Shown: positions 1-15,700 of the stretch, one piece after another
Layout of the letters: every line of letters starts with the position of its first letter
How positions within the stretch are numbered: the first letter of the stretch is position 1
Source of the DNA: G963674835 sp963674835
Lineage (GTDB): Bacteria > Planctomycetota > Planctomycetia > Pirellulales > Thermoguttaceae
Length of the DNA: 64,000 bases
NCBI GenBank assembly: GCA_963674835.2
Contig: CAXXKC010000001.1
Coordinates: forward strand, 744,001-808,000
Direction of reading: 5' to 3'
Translations under genes and position numbers: made by a program
The notes under the pieces: model-generated
Databases searched by the model: none
Told to the model about the DNA's origin: nothing
The model's input: only the letters and a program-made list of their open reading frames with translations

Positions 1-174
1 GAACTTGCTGCGGAATTGACTGTTGGTGATGTCGTGGATGACGCGAACGAATCCGTTCTTGCCATTCGTTGCCATCCCGCCGCGCATGGTTCCCAGATGG
101 CTATGGTAATCGGTACCATAGAACAAGTTGGCGACGCAATCGGTTTTCGAGGCTATACCGAAGAACCCACCCAT
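1..174 (-). CDS. PurF-like amidophosphoribosyltransferase family protein, N-terminal part (runs off left edge)
   Basis: Only the first 58 codons lie in the window. The protein begins Met-Gly-Gly-Phe-Phe-Gly and carries TDYHSHLGTMRGGMA at residues 21-35, the layout of the N-terminal class II glutamine amidotransferase (Ntn-hydrolase) domain of amidophosphoribosyltransferase-like proteins. Canonical PurF has its catalytic cysteine directly after Met1. Here residue 2 is Gly and the first Cys is residue 13, so the usual nucleophile is missing and glutamine hydrolysis is doubtful (inference). A GGAGG ribosome site sits 6 nt before the ATG. The start is 24 nt after the carB stop on the same strand, so the two are probably co-transcribed. 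The synthase part, which would confirm the reaction, is outside the window. Confidence 0.75.
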   Translation of the reverse strand, partial: MGGFFGIASKTDCVANLFYGTDYHSHLGTMRGGMATNGKNGFVRVIHDITNSQFRSKF

Positions 175-198
175 GCTCTTCCTCCCTCGCCCATCTTG

Positions 199-3399
<3,201 letters not shown>

Positions 3400-3432
3400 G
3401 GTCCCCGCCTCCTATGATTGTAATCGTCGGTT

Positions 3433-4365
3433 TCAAATGTACTCGATCGTTGCCGGCGGCTTGGGTGTTAGATCATAAAGACAACGGTTTACGCCGGGAA
3501 TCTCCGTGATCCGCGCGGAAATGCCTCGCAGCTTCTCCCAGGGTAGTTCCACGGCCGTGGCGATGCGGGCGTCGACGCTGTCGACACAGCGGACGACGAT
3601 AATCTGACCGAACTCCCGCTTGCCGCCGCGGATGCCCGTGGCCTTGTCGGCCAGCAATACCGCCAGGTATTGGAACACGTCGGTACCGGCCAGTTCCTCC
3701 TCGACGACCGCCGTGGCCGCACGAACGGTTTCCAGCCGCTCTTCGGTTACCTCACCCACGATGCGCGTGGCCAGCGCTGGTCCTGGGAAAGGCATGCGAC
3801 GGGTGATCTCCGGCGGCAGCCCCAGCAGCTCGGCCACCTCGCGCACCCCGTCTTTGCGAAGCGTTTCCAGAGGCTCCAACACGTGGTAGCCATACTCCTT
3901 GTGCGGATCGATTCCGATCTGGGCCAGGATGTTGTGCTGCCGCTTGATGCCGGCCACAGTCTCCTCAATGTCGGTGAGAATGGTGCCGTGTAGCAGGTAT
4001 TTGGCCCCTGACCTCCGAATCAGGTCAGCAAAGACGCATGCATAGAACGTCCGCGTAACGGCGTTTCGCTTCTCCTCCGGATCGGTCAGACCAGCGAGGG
4101 CTTGCAGAAACTCGCGGCGGGCATCCACAACCTCCACCGGGATGCACATATCGGCGAACACACCGCTTACCCGTTGCGGCTCTTCCCGCCGCATCAGGGC
4201 GTTGTCGATAAACACGGTCTTGAGTTGATCGCCCATGGCACGATGGCCCAATACCGTTACCACAGAGCTATCCACCCCGCCGCTGAGTGCATTGATGGCC
4301 AGCCCGTCTGCAACAGTCTCCCTAATGTAAGCCACTTGCTCTTCGACGAATGCCTTATAGTCCAT
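3433..4365 (-). CDS. GMP synthase ATP-pyrophosphatase subunit, without a glutaminase domain
   Basis: The 310-aa product matches the C-terminal half of GMP synthase (the archaeal GuaAb type), which adenylates XMP and replaces the adenylate with ammonia to give GMP. The PP-loop SGGVDSSVV is near residue 30. The dimerisation and XMP-binding part is recognisable from FPGPALATRI and the family C-terminus DLTPKPPATIEYI. The start ATG at 4365 follows a good GGGGAGGAA site. Upstream sequence to 4626 is open but shows no class I glutamine amidotransferase domain, so this is a stand-alone synthetase half, not a truncated fusion. It probably heads an operon with carB and the PurF-like gene. The glutaminase partner (GuaAa), if there is one, is not here. 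Confidence 0.9.
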   Translation of the reverse strand: MDYKAFVEEQVAYIRETVADGLAINALSGGVDSSVVTVLGHRAMGDQLKTVFIDNALMRREEPQRVSGVFADMCIPVEVVDARREFLQALAGLTDPEEKRNAVTRTFYACVFADLIRRSGAKYLLHGTILTDIEETVAGIKRQHNILAQIGIDPHKEYGYHVLEPLETLRKDGVREVAELLGLPPEITRRMPFPGPALATRIVGEVTEERLETVRAATAVVEEELAGTDVFQYLAVLLADKATGIRGGKREFGQIIVVRCVDSVDARIATAVELPWEKLRGISARITEIPGVNRCLYDLTPKPPATIEYI

Positions 4366-4712
4366 CCGATTCCTCCCCGTCTTCTGTGACCGGCGATACC
4401 GGCATACTTGGCACGATGACGACAGAGATCGCGGACTTCTCGATGTAAGACCGATTTGCAGTCCGAGAACCGCCAAGATAGCCGGTCCTCCGGCAATTGC
4501 AATTGGCGCATGCGGAATTCCTGCGCCGTTCCCTATGCCGGGTGACTTCCGCGTCAAACTCCGCGTCGGGCAGGTGCAGTCCCACGGTTCAGAGAGCGGC
4601 CGGCACGGTCGCTGATTGACGTGCAACTTCAGACATGCTACACAGGCAAGCGGCCACCAAAAGGCCGAAATCGACGAGGACTTTCGCGCACCAACGGGAA
4701 AGGAATGGAGCT

Positions 4713-5477
4713 ATGACTCAGTCCGTCAGCATTATGCCCTGTCTGGACATGCGGAACGGCCGGGTGGTCAAAGGCGTTCACTTCGTCGATATTCGCGACG
4801 CGGGTGATCCTGTGCAGTGTGCCCTGGCTTACTGTGAGGCGGGGGCAGACGAACTGGCCCTCCTGGATATCACGGCCACGGTCGAGAGGCGCGGAACCAT
4901 GCTTGACGTGGTCAGGCGCGTCGCCGAGGCCGCCAGCGTGCCTTTCACCGTGGGCGGTGGGATCTCGGACGTGGCCTCGGCGGCGGCCGTGCTAAACGCG
5001 GGAGCAGACAAGATTTCGACTAGCAGCGCTGCGTTCCGCAGGCCGGAAGTCATCGCCGAGATGGTCAAGGAGTTCGGTCCCGAGAAAGTGACCGTAGCGA
5101 TCGACGTGGACCAGAACCAGACGATGCCTTCCGGCTACGAGGTGTACATCGACGGCGGACGCACGGCCACCGGCACGGATGCAGTCGAATGGGCCAAGAA
5201 GGTCGATGCGTTCGGTGTTCCGGTGATCCTTCCCACGAGCAAGGCAGGCGATGGGGCCAAGACCGGCTATGATCTGCCCATCATCCGCGCCATGAAGGAG
5301 AACACCACAGCCCAGATCGTCGCTTCCGGCGGAGCCGGCAAGCTCGAGCATTTCTACGAGGCGGTCGAGGCCGGCGCCACGATCCTGCTGGCGGCGTCCG
5401 TCTTCCACTTTCACATGATCGACATCCCGGAATTGAAGAACTACCTCCGCGATCGCGGCGTGAATCTACGATCGTAG
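4713..5477 (+). CDS. hisF: Imidazole glycerol phosphate synthase, cyclase subunit (variant HisF)
   Basis: The 254-aa (beta/alpha)8 barrel is collinear with HisF, which uses ammonia from HisH to turn PRFAR into imidazole glycerol phosphate and AICAR. The catalytic Asp of the N-terminal CLD motif (D11 in Thermotoga numbering) and of AIDVD (D130) are present, as are the phosphate-binding VGGGI and ASGGAG motifs and the ending HFHMIDIPELKNYLRDRGVN. The usual LTSxDRDGT loop is replaced by LPTSKAGDGAKTGYD. By alignment with T. maritima HisF, gate residues R5 and E167 are replaced by Ser and Val, whereas E46 and K99 remain. The start at 4713 follows AAAGGAATGGAG. It is divergent from the guaA-carB operon, with no other his gene nearby. 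Confidence 0.88.
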   Translation: MTQSVSIMPCLDMRNGRVVKGVHFVDIRDAGDPVQCALAYCEAGADELALLDITATVERRGTMLDVVRRVAEAASVPFTVGGGISDVASAAAVLNAGADKISTSSAAFRRPEVIAEMVKEFGPEKVTVAIDVDQNQTMPSGYEVYIDGGRTATGTDAVEWAKKVDAFGVPVILPTSKAGDGAKTGYDLPIIRAMKENTTAQIVASGGAGKLEHFYEAVEAGATILLAASVFHFHMIDIPELKNYLRDRGVNLRS

Positions 5478-6464
5478 GAAGGAGCATAGCATGGCGCGGT
5501 TGCGTGGCCAAGCTCTGTATATGTCACGGTCCACGTACCTGCGAGTATGTGGCATGTGACAATCGCCCCGTGTACCTGTACGTTGTAGCGGCGATTGGAA
5601 ACCGGCTCTCTCTCCCATCTACTCAATCCGTTCTTCGGACTCCCAGAAAACCACCGAGTTCTGAAAACGGTCGGCGGGAATAGCGGAGAATCCACGCGGG
5701 CATGGCCTCGTCATGACTCCCGCGGTTGCAGGCACAGAAAAGGGGGAAGGGGGTGGGAGTTTGGGGGAGGGAACTGGGGCCTCTGGTCCCGCCCCCAAGG
5801 AACTGCCGGTTGAGCTTACTTTGACTTCGACGGACTGCGTTTGCGAACCGATGTCGCTGGCGATCGACCGCCCTGGATCGTCCGGACAGCGTTGGTGAGG
5901 CCCTTGCGTCGCAACATTCGCCGCTCGCCGGGCGGCAGATCATCAACTGCGGTCACAGGTGGAATCTCCTCCTTCGCATAGACGTCCGCTAACGTCCGGA
6001 TGGTTGGCCTCGTCACCGTCCCGTTCGCTTTCGGAAACGGCCGGCGAGTGCGGGTTATCTGGAATCGTACCCGAGAGAGCTTGGCGTTGGTCGCCGTCGA
6101 CGACGCGTACCCTCGGACTGGTGTTGACGATCATCGTCCATCGGGCCGACTGACAAGATCAACATGGAGCGTGGTGGGTTCCTTTTCCATGCCGATTCTC
6201 GTCCAGGGGGTGGGCCCGCATTGCTCGCCGATCTCCACGTCACGTCTTCAATGGCAGGCCGGGTAATTCAGGACCCTCACGGCTCGCGATCAGAATCCCA
6301 GAGAACTAGTGATGCATTTTGGCGGCGACAAGTGACACGAAATGCCACTGCAATAGAGTCGCTCCCGCCCCGGTCACGGCGATCATCGTGGAAACGCCGA
6401 GCATATGATTATCATCACAAATGGCTGTTTATATGGAATTCGGCAAAACTGCCGAGTTTGACAG
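5478..6464. other. Non-coding or degenerate stretch
   Basis: I see no convincing gene. A 22-codon reading frame at 5491-5559 (+) has a good GGAAGGAG site directly after hisF and may be the stump of a lost gene. A minus-strand frame ending at 5816 stays open to about 6130 and has a protein-like segment (RPTIRTLADVYAKEEIPPVT), but no clear start, ribosome site or recognised family. It could be a small hypothetical protein starting from GTG at 6016, or a remnant. Confidence 0.4.
5816..6016 (-). CDS. Possible small hypothetical protein or gene remnant
   Basis: A 66-codon frame from a GTG, rich in Arg and Lys, ending RKRSPSKSK. The frame is open about 37 codons further upstream but offers no ATG. 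No family is recognised and no strong ribosome site precedes the GTG. It is listed only because its composition looks more protein-like than the surrounding frames. It may be a degenerate fragment. Confidence 0.2.
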   Translation of the reverse strand: MTRPTIRTLADVYAKEEIPPVTAVDDLPPGERRMLRRKGLTNAVRTIQGGRSPATSVRKRSPSKSK

Positions 6465-6493
6465 TTGACAGATCTTCTGCGCGGCGCTAGATT
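6465..6493 (+). promoter_or_regulatory. Candidate sigma-70-type promoter of the RHS gene
   Basis: A perfect -35 box TTGACA (6465-6470) is followed 17 nt later by TAGATT (6488-6493; 4 of 6 matches to TATAAT). A second TTGACA overlaps just upstream at 6458-6463. Transcription would start about 290 nt before the RHS start codon, leaving a long 5' leader in which I see no gene. This is a pattern match only. Confidence 0.4.
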
Positions 6494-6783
6494 CTCAGGT
6501 GTTTGATCTGGAGGAGATGTTCGCCTGTCGCCGTAGATCACCGCCTGTATGGCTCGTTGCTAATGAGTCTTGCATAGGCAGTGCATGATGTTGGATTGCA
6601 TGTCCTCGTCTTCTGGCCTTTGGCTAGTTGGCCTCCATGCATTCGTTGTGCAAACATCATTAGACGGATCGTTTGATCAATCGTGAGCGGCACGTTCCCA
6701 CTCTTACTTCAGCCGTGAGCTTGTCGTAATTGGCCCGCCTCTTTTCTGCGCTTCGCTTGCGCGCAACGTCGGAGGACTATCCC

Positions 6784-9700
6784 ATGTATAGGCCCCGTTG
6801 GTTATGGTCAAAGAGTACCAGACGGTTTGGATCTGTCCGTCAGCGCGGGAGCAAAAAGACGCGACCACCGCTGTCGAGGTCCCTTCGGGTACAGCCGTTA
6901 GAGCCTCGGGAGATGCTGGCGACGTATCCCGTTACTGGTCTAACTGGTGGCGACGACACGGTTGTCGTAACTCTCGGCACGCAAGCTCATGAAGTTGTCG
7001 TCAACGGGGGGCAGCCACAGACGGTTCAGGTTGCCCAGTATGATGCCCTTAGCATCGATGGCCTCGCGGGAACCGACACGCTCACGATCACGGGAACCTC
7101 GGAAGCCGAGCTTGGCACGATGTATGCCAGTTCGGGCAGTTTCCACGACAAGCTGGCAACGCCAGTCTATAGCGTGACTTGGTCTCGCGTGGAAAACGCG
7201 ACTATTAACGGAGCGGGGGGGGATGACGACGTTCATCTTTATGATTCAACCGGCGACGATACGTTCATATCTCACTCGGCCGACGCTGAGGGCACGTCAG
7301 TCAACGCTACCCTTACTGGATCTGGATACAGTCTAGCCGCTAATGGATTCCAGTATGTCGTTGCGCACGGTGACAACGCCTCTGGAACCGACAACGCCTA
7401 CATAAACGGCTCTGCAGCCGATGATGAGTTCGAGAGCAATCAGAACTTCGGCAGAATGTGGTATGCGGGCGGAGTTCGTCCTTACGTGCGTGCCTTGTAC
7501 TTCGAAGAGGTTCACGCCACCGGCGGTGGCGGCTATGACACCGCTTCGCTCATTGGCGTTAATGACAGCAATGACACGGTTACGCTCTACGCCGACGGGC
7601 ACGGTTCGATGGTTCGCACGGTTGGACCGGTTCTCAGCACAATTCTGGATAATGCCGCAGGGTTCGAACGAGTCGACGCCAGCGGTGACAATGGGGGTAC
7701 GGACGCCGCGTATCTTCATGACTCCGCCTATGACGACGAGTTCACTGCCGCTCCTTCAATCGCCACGCTCAAGAGTGCAGCCGAAACGGCAGCACAGTAC
7801 GAGCTGGTTGCGAGTGGGTTCCCCGTGGTGCATGCGTACGGCGACAGCGGAGGACAGGATCGGGCCTGGATGTATGGCTCGGCGGGCGATGATACTTGGG
7901 ACCGCTTCACAGATCGCGGCATCGTACGGCTCTACGGCACCGGATTCTACAACCGAGCACTCAACTTTGAGATTGTCGACGGCTACGGCGAAGGCGGTAC
8001 CGACACGGCTACCTTCCAGGACAGTTCCAGCAACGACCTGTTGATATCAGCCCTCTGTGAATCGGGTGCTACTCCGCAGCTTGTCACCACCTTTGCGGGC
8101 GGTGGCTTGCTTGCTACCAGTCATGACTTCGAGCAGACGACCACTACCAGCCAGGCAGGCAGCGATGTGGCCTGTTTCTATCAGTCGTCAACCCCAGCAA
8201 GCGATGTCATTACCTCCGGAGCTGACTGGACACGATACACGTATCCCGACTCGGCGTACTGCCAGGCCGACAGTTATGACGATGTATGGGTGGTGGATTT
8301 CGATCTGCTGGACGCCGTCCGGGAAGCTCTCAGTTTGGGGGCCACCGAGATCGTGACCTCAGCCCAAATGGCACAGTTGACGCACCTTTCATTGGACAGC
8401 AGCAAGATTGAGTCTCTGGAGGGCCTGCAACTGGCAACGAATCTCCAATCGCTCACTGTGCTTCCGTGCGATCCCTCGCACTCCAATACCCTCTCGGATC
8501 TCTCGCCTCTCACCGACTTGACGAGCCTCACGAATGTCACGCTCCAAGGGCTCGGTCTGGAGGATGCCGAACTTTACCCGCTGGGTAGTCTGACATCGCT
8601 CGAGTCGCTTGATCTGCGATACAATCAGATTGACGTGATCCCGACGGCCATTGCCTCACTTGTCTCGCTCAGCGCTCTTCAGGTGTATGGGAATCCGCTC
8701 AACGATGCTCCACGCGACGGGCTGGTTAATCTGAAGGGCAAGCTAATCAGCATCGACGTTGCGCCCGATCAACCCGAGCGAGCCACGAACATCGCCGAAC
8801 TGGCTGAGGCGCTATACTACCTGCCCGTCGAAATGTACGAGTATGTTGTCAACACGATCGAATATGAGCCATATCGGGGCGCAATGAAGGGCCCGCTGGC
8901 GGTTCTCCAAACCAAGGCGGGCAACGATTGGGACACGGCATCACTTCTGGCGGCACTCATGACCGAGGCCGAGCGAGACACACGCTACGTGTACGGCACA
9001 GTCGATGCTCTTAAGGATGCCTACGCTCCCGGCGGAATGGGCATTGAATCCTATTTGGGCGTAGAAAGTGCTGTTGCAGCAATGAACGTGCTCGCGCGCG
9101 CGGGCTTGAGCCCGTCCTATAACTCGTACGACGCCGTAAGGTTCAAACGCGCGTGCCTGCAGATCGACATATCGGGAAATGGAACGGAATGGGTCACCTT
9201 AGATCCGGCCTGGAAGAGCTACCATAACCTGTTCACATCTGGGCCACAGAATTGCCTAGTAGACGTACCATTCAACGTTGAAGACTATCTGGCGGAGCCA
9301 CGCAACGAACTGGCTTATGAGTACTACGAGAATCAGGTTCGCGAGTATCTCGCGGAGAACCAGCCGGAAGTCACCATTGCAGATATCATCGGGGGGCGTT
9401 GTATCATCCAGCAAGTCTGCTGTGAACTACCAAACAGCTTGCCCTACAAAGCGTTTGACTGGACGAACACAGTGGTCTCGATCCCCGAGATTGAGACGCA
9501 TCGTGTCCAGATCTTGTTGAAGAACTCCGCGGGCAGCGTCACCTATCTTGATTGGACGGAGGACCTGCCCGAGATCGCTCTGGATAGCCTCGTGTTGGGA
9601 TGGACGCCCCAGCAGGATTCTGTCACCACTCTGACCCCGGTATTGTTGTTGAACGGCAGTGTTGAGGTGTCAGGCTCAACTCCGATCAATGTCGATACGC

Positions 9701-12700
9701 CCGTTTCGCTGACGGTCAGGCACATTCTTCCGGGAGGCTCTGTCCTCACGCCTAGTAGCTATGTTCGCGAAGCAGGAAACTGGATAGCGGTCGGCCTGGA
9801 TGCGCATCAGGCGTCGGAACAACTGTTGACCAGTGCGCGCCAGGCGGTCAACGATCAAGAGATCAAGTTGCTGAACAGCGGATACACGGCCACAACGTAT
9901 GACTCCCTGTGCGCGAGCATGCTTCACCTGGCAATGTTGACGTATTTTTACGAGACCAATCGTGGAGAGGACATCATCGCCCGGCTCACTGGCGCGATGC
10001 CGGACCATACTTTCGTGGCGTCAGGCGTGGCTACGGCCGACATCTACGAGTCTTCATCTGGCTCATTCTATCGGACGACAATGGGAACCGATTCGCAGCT
10101 TCAGTATCCCTACGTGCCGAAGAACCTGGGCATTGACATTCGGAACGGCTACTTGTCTGTGATTGATGGTAATGATTCGTACGCCGCCGCGCGCGACAGA
10201 CTGCTAGGCTATACGAACTCGGCAATTGAGGCCGGGGTTTGGGAGGAGGTTACCAACATCCCGAGTATTTGCACGGTCGGGGCGCTCCAGCTAGCCAACT
10301 CACAACCTGGCAATTCGATCGTCACGATCGATGACAGCAATGTCGGTCAAATCGACTCCATACTTGATGGTCTCGCGCCGGTCGTCCGGGCTACTATTGC
10401 CTACTACGTTACTAGCCAGGACTGCACGGTCACAGTACCAACGGAGAACGTCAGCGTTGGCAATGACCCAAATCACCTCTGGGTCGGCGTGGGTTACATT
10501 CTGACCGACCCTTCGGGATTTGGCGTCGGCTACGTTCTCCATGGAGGTGTCGATGGCGAGATCGACGATTCTTACGGCAGCGAAGCCGTCGGCACGCCAA
10601 CCATTCCCTACGTTCCTCAACCGAGTCCGGCCAGCATTTCGGTTCTCGACCCGATGGATCCCACAAATGGGAACGTGATTCACGAAGAGAATGACTTTGC
10701 GATCCCCAATCTGGGATTCGCTCTGGGATTCTCTCGGTGTTACACGTCCTTCAACACGGTCTCACAACTCACCGGTGCACCCGCGGCATGGTCGGACCGT
10801 GGAATGGGGGAAGGGTGGTCCTTCACGTACTCGGATCGCCTTGAGGATGGCGACGCTGGCGATCCGACAGGTACCAAGATCTGGTTCAGCGATACCGGCC
10901 TGAAACTGAAGTTCATTCCGGAGGGGGGCGGGTACAAGACTCCGGAGACCGTGCACGGAACGCTTGTATATCTAGGCACCGGCCTAGGCTACACTTGGAC
11001 CGATACGCACGGGAACGTGATTGCGTTCGACGATGCCGGCAAACTCCTGAGTATGGTGGATCGCTATGGGAATGGGGTTCGAATCGAGTACTATGCCGGA
11101 ACGAGCGAGATCCATTTCGTCTTTGATGCCCAGGATGCGACGAATACTCGGAAGCTGACCTTTGTCTATACCAACGATCACATCACCTCGGTCAGCGACT
11201 TCACGGGACGCACCTGGACTTACGGCTACAACGGCAGTGGCCGACTTGTATTGGTGACTGCTCCTTCCGACGCCCAGACCGCGCAGGCGGTCACTGAGTA
11301 CGAGTACTATGACGACGACGCAAACCCGGCGACACCTGACGGTCCCGCGCTAGCTGGACTCTTGAAGACGGTCATCGACCCGGATGATGGCGAGACCGCC
11401 TATGAGTACTATGCGAATCGCCGTGGTTTTCGCGTCACCGACGCGGCGGGCTATGGCAGCAGCATGTCGTACGACCTATTCCGTTACCGGACTGCCGTCA
11501 CAAACGAGAATGGCGACACGACGTGGTATTCGTATGCTGACGATGGCTATGTTGTCCAGGAGTTGTCCCAGGACCGTACAACGGTTAGTAGCGTCTGGCA
11601 CAACGGTCTTCGTCAATCCGTCACCGATGCCTACGGACAGACCGAGAAACTCTGGTACAATGCCAATGGTGACCTCGTCCTTGAAGAGGATCCCGAAGGC
11701 GGCGCCAAAGTCTTCGCGTACACCACGTTCACTCCTTCCACGCCGTTCAGCGAACTCGATTGGTCAATTGATGTCGGCAAACGCCCCGACGAGTCGACGC
11801 CGGGGGTCCTGGCGATTGACTTTGATGACTATACGATCGGCACGTTCGGAACCGGGGGGTCTACGCCCAACAACTATGAAGTCCTCGATGACGGCTACAC
11901 CCTGAGGCTCTGGGGGGATACCTGGAAAGCCATTCCAATAGCCGACTACAGCATAACCGCCAATACGATCTTGGAGTTTGACTTCACCAGTTCGGATCCC
12001 GGTGATCGGCATTGCATCGGACTCGACGATGATGCGTCGTTCAATTGGCCACGACAATTCATGCTCTACGGGACAGGTGGCCAGGCTGGTGTCACGCCGG
12101 TGTTCAACACCTATGCAAGCACTGGACCGCTGACTCGCCACTATGTGATTCCACTGAATCGATTCACGGGCATGTATGGAACTCTGGCCTATATGACTTT
12201 CATGAACGACGACGCAACCCTAGGGTCTGCGTCGGAGTCCATTTTCAGCAACATCCGCCTTTACGAGGCACCGCAGGGTGTGGCTACCACACGGAACTTC
12301 TATCAGGACGACGGCAGCCTCTGGAAGTCGATCGACGCTGTGGGAAACTTCCCGTTGTATACGTATCCGGCGACAGGAAATCGCGGCCTACCCACCAGCA
12401 GTCTCACGCCCATGGGGCGACTCACCAGCGCTGATCCGGACGACTACAAGACTACCTACACGTACAATGCCGCAGGGCAAGTGCTGACTATATCATCCCG
12501 TGTTGCAAGCGGCGAGTGGATTACCGTGAGCTACACCTATGATGATCGTGGAAACATGCTCACGAGTACCGATGGCAATGGCCGCACAACAAACTATACC
12601 TACGACCTGCTCGGACGCCAACTGACCGCTACGCTCCCCGATCCGGACGACTTCACCGGAATCGGGGGTGAGAACGGTCTGCTGCTGCGACCAGTTACAA

Positions 12701-15700
12701 CGTCGACGTTCGACAAGCTCGGCAATCGGGAGACTGTCGTCGACACGGTCGGGCGAACTGTCAGCTACCTGTACGACCCGATGGGGCGGTTGCTCAAGAC
12801 GACATACACCGATAGTGATGATGCCATTCTCGGCGAAAGGCGCATGCGATATGATCCGGCCGGCAATCTGGCGAGCGTGGCCGATGAGCTGGGACACGTT
12901 ACTCGATATCTATACGACACCCGAGGCCGATGTATCGCCACGGTGGCGCCGGACGGCAGCGCGGAGTACACGTACTATGATGGCGGGGGACGCATTGTTG
13001 GTCAGGAGAATGCTCGTGGCAACCTTACCGAGTGCCGTTACGATAAGCTCGGGCGCAAGATCGCAGACATCCTTCCCGTGACCACGGGAATCGACGACGG
13101 CGCCGCAGGTTTCGCCAGTTCGGGCACTTGGACAGTTGTCTCTGGAACCGGCGGCGAGGAAGATGACTATCGCTACGCCAGCGGCAGCTCGAACGAAGCT
13201 ACGTGGACCTTCACAGGCTTGCAGGATGACGTGGCTTACGAGCTGCTGATTACCTGGCGCCCGGACGGCGTGTATGCATCAACTGTTGCGCCCTTTACGG
13301 TCTTCGATGGCACGACAGTCGGAACCTTGTTAGACACGATCAGGGTCGACCAGAAGCAATCTCCTGGCGACGATTCGACATATGGAGCCGGATGGCGCAG
13401 TCTGGGACGATTTCGGTCAACGACCGGTACGCTGACGGTGAAACTCACTGGCACGTCGCCTGGGCGAGTCATCGCCGATGCGGTCCGCCTTGTCGAGCCT
13501 CGTGTCATCACCTACTACGGCTATGATGATCAAGGAAACCTCCAGTACGTCACCGACACTCTTGGGACAACTCTCGGCGATCCAAACCACACGACCGAGT
13601 ATCAATACGACCTGACTGGCCGGATGACGGCCATTATTCTCCCCGATCCAGACGGCACTGGCACCGGCGCTGCTCGCCCTACGACATACTACACGTACGA
13701 TGCGAACAGCAATCCTAAGACAGTGGCCGATCCTCGCGGCAACGTCACCACTTATGACTATGATGAGGTGAATCGCAAGATCCGGGAGACGCTGCCCGAT
13801 CCGGACGGTGCCAATGGGCCACTTGGCTCGGTAACGACTCGTTACTTCTACGATGCCAACAACAATCTACGCTACGTGGTCAACGCATTGGGGTCCGATG
13901 CCCAAGAAGTCGAGCATACTACCGAGTACTCTTATGATTGGCTTGGCCGCAAGACCCTTGAGATTCTTCCCGACCCGGACGGCTCGGCCAATCCGATTGT
14001 CCGGCCGGAGATTGCCTATGCCTACGATGATTATGGCAATTTGGCGTCGGTGACGGATGCCCGTGGAAACGTCACGCGTTACCTATACGATGAGCGAAAC
14101 CGCTTAACACAAGTTACGGATGCTTTGGGGCAGTACGCTGGTGATCCGGCTCATACGGCTGTAACCGTCTACGATGCCGTGGGCAACGTATTGACGGCCA
14201 CCGATCCCCTGGGACGGACCACCAAGTACCGTTACGACAACCGCAATCGGAAGATCGCGGAAATCCAGCCCGTTCCGGTCAATGGGCAATCGGCGCCGAC
14301 CATCACCTACGCATACGACGTTGCCGGCAATCTCACGGCCGTTACCGATGCCCTGGGTTGCACGACTTGGTACAGCTACGACAACTTGAACCGCGTGGTT
14401 AGCACGACCGATGCATTAGGCTGGGAGCGAGGCGATCCGCACCACACGACGACGACTCAGTACGACCAGCTCGGCCGTGTCTGGAGAGCAACCGACCAAC
14501 TCGGCCGTACGACGACCTATGAGTACGACAATCTCGGCCAGCTGATCCGTGAGATCCAGCCGGAGTTCACGCGTTATGACAGCCAGCGGGTATCACCGAC
14601 AACCTGTTATGGCTACGATGCCAACGGCAATCTCCAGTATGTCACCAGCCCATTGGGCGGCGATCCTAAGGACTCAGACTACACTACTTGGTATGCCTAT
14701 GACGCGCTGAACCGGCAGATTGCCGTCATCGACCCGGTGGACGCCGACCCAGCGTCTGGGGCTGAGCCATGCAATGGCGTCGGTGAGCTCACGTTCTCAG
14801 CGTCGCACGCGATGATTACGGCATACGATGCGCTGGGCAACGTCACCTCGGTCACCGACGCCATGGGCCAGATGAGCACCTATGTCTACGACCATCTCAA
14901 TCGGACCATCGAGGCACATCAATCTACCCCGGGAGACGGTTCCCACGGTGCGCCGGTGACGTATTATGGCTACGATGCCAACGGCAATCTGCAGTACACG
15001 ACTGATCCTCTGGGGAGCACTGCCAAGGATCCGAACCATACGACTTGGTATGTCTACGATGCTTTGAACCGGCAGACCCAGATCATCGATGCCTTGGACG
15101 ATGATCCCACCACCGGCAGCGAGCCCTACGACGCTCAGGGGCAACTCATCTCCGGCTTCACGCCGGCGCATCCCACCACAACCTCTTACGACGCTGTGGG
15201 TCAGACAGTGGCGGTTACTGACCCGGAAGGTAACTCGACCCAGTTCGCTTACGACGGGCTGGGCCGTTTGGTGAGCGAGACCAACGGGCTCGATGATACC
15301 CGCTCCTATGCGTACGACGCTGCAGGTAACCTGACTCACAGCACCGACCGGAATGGCCGCGAGACCGAATACACCTACGATTCTCTCGGCCGGCAGGTCG
15401 AAGAGCGCTGGCTCGATGGCAGTTCCCAAGTGCTTCATACCGTTCGCTATTGGTATGATTCGGCCAGTCAGTTGATTGGCGTGACCGAGTTGGACACGGC
15501 CGCAACCGGCTGGTGGAGGTTCGATGCGGGCACCGGCACCAGCGCCACTGACAGTTCCGGACATAGCCACGGCGGTACGCTATTGAATGGGACGACATGG
15601 ACCAGCGGCGTCCGTGGCACAGCGATCAACCTCGACGGCCAAAACGACTACGTCGAGGTACCGGACTGCCCAGAACTGAAGTATCAAGGTGGGGAGTTGA

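Noticed and set aside
3433..4626. Longer GMP synthase starting near 4626
   Set aside because: The extra 87 codons show no glutaminase or other domain, whereas a strong ribosome site stands directly before 4365.
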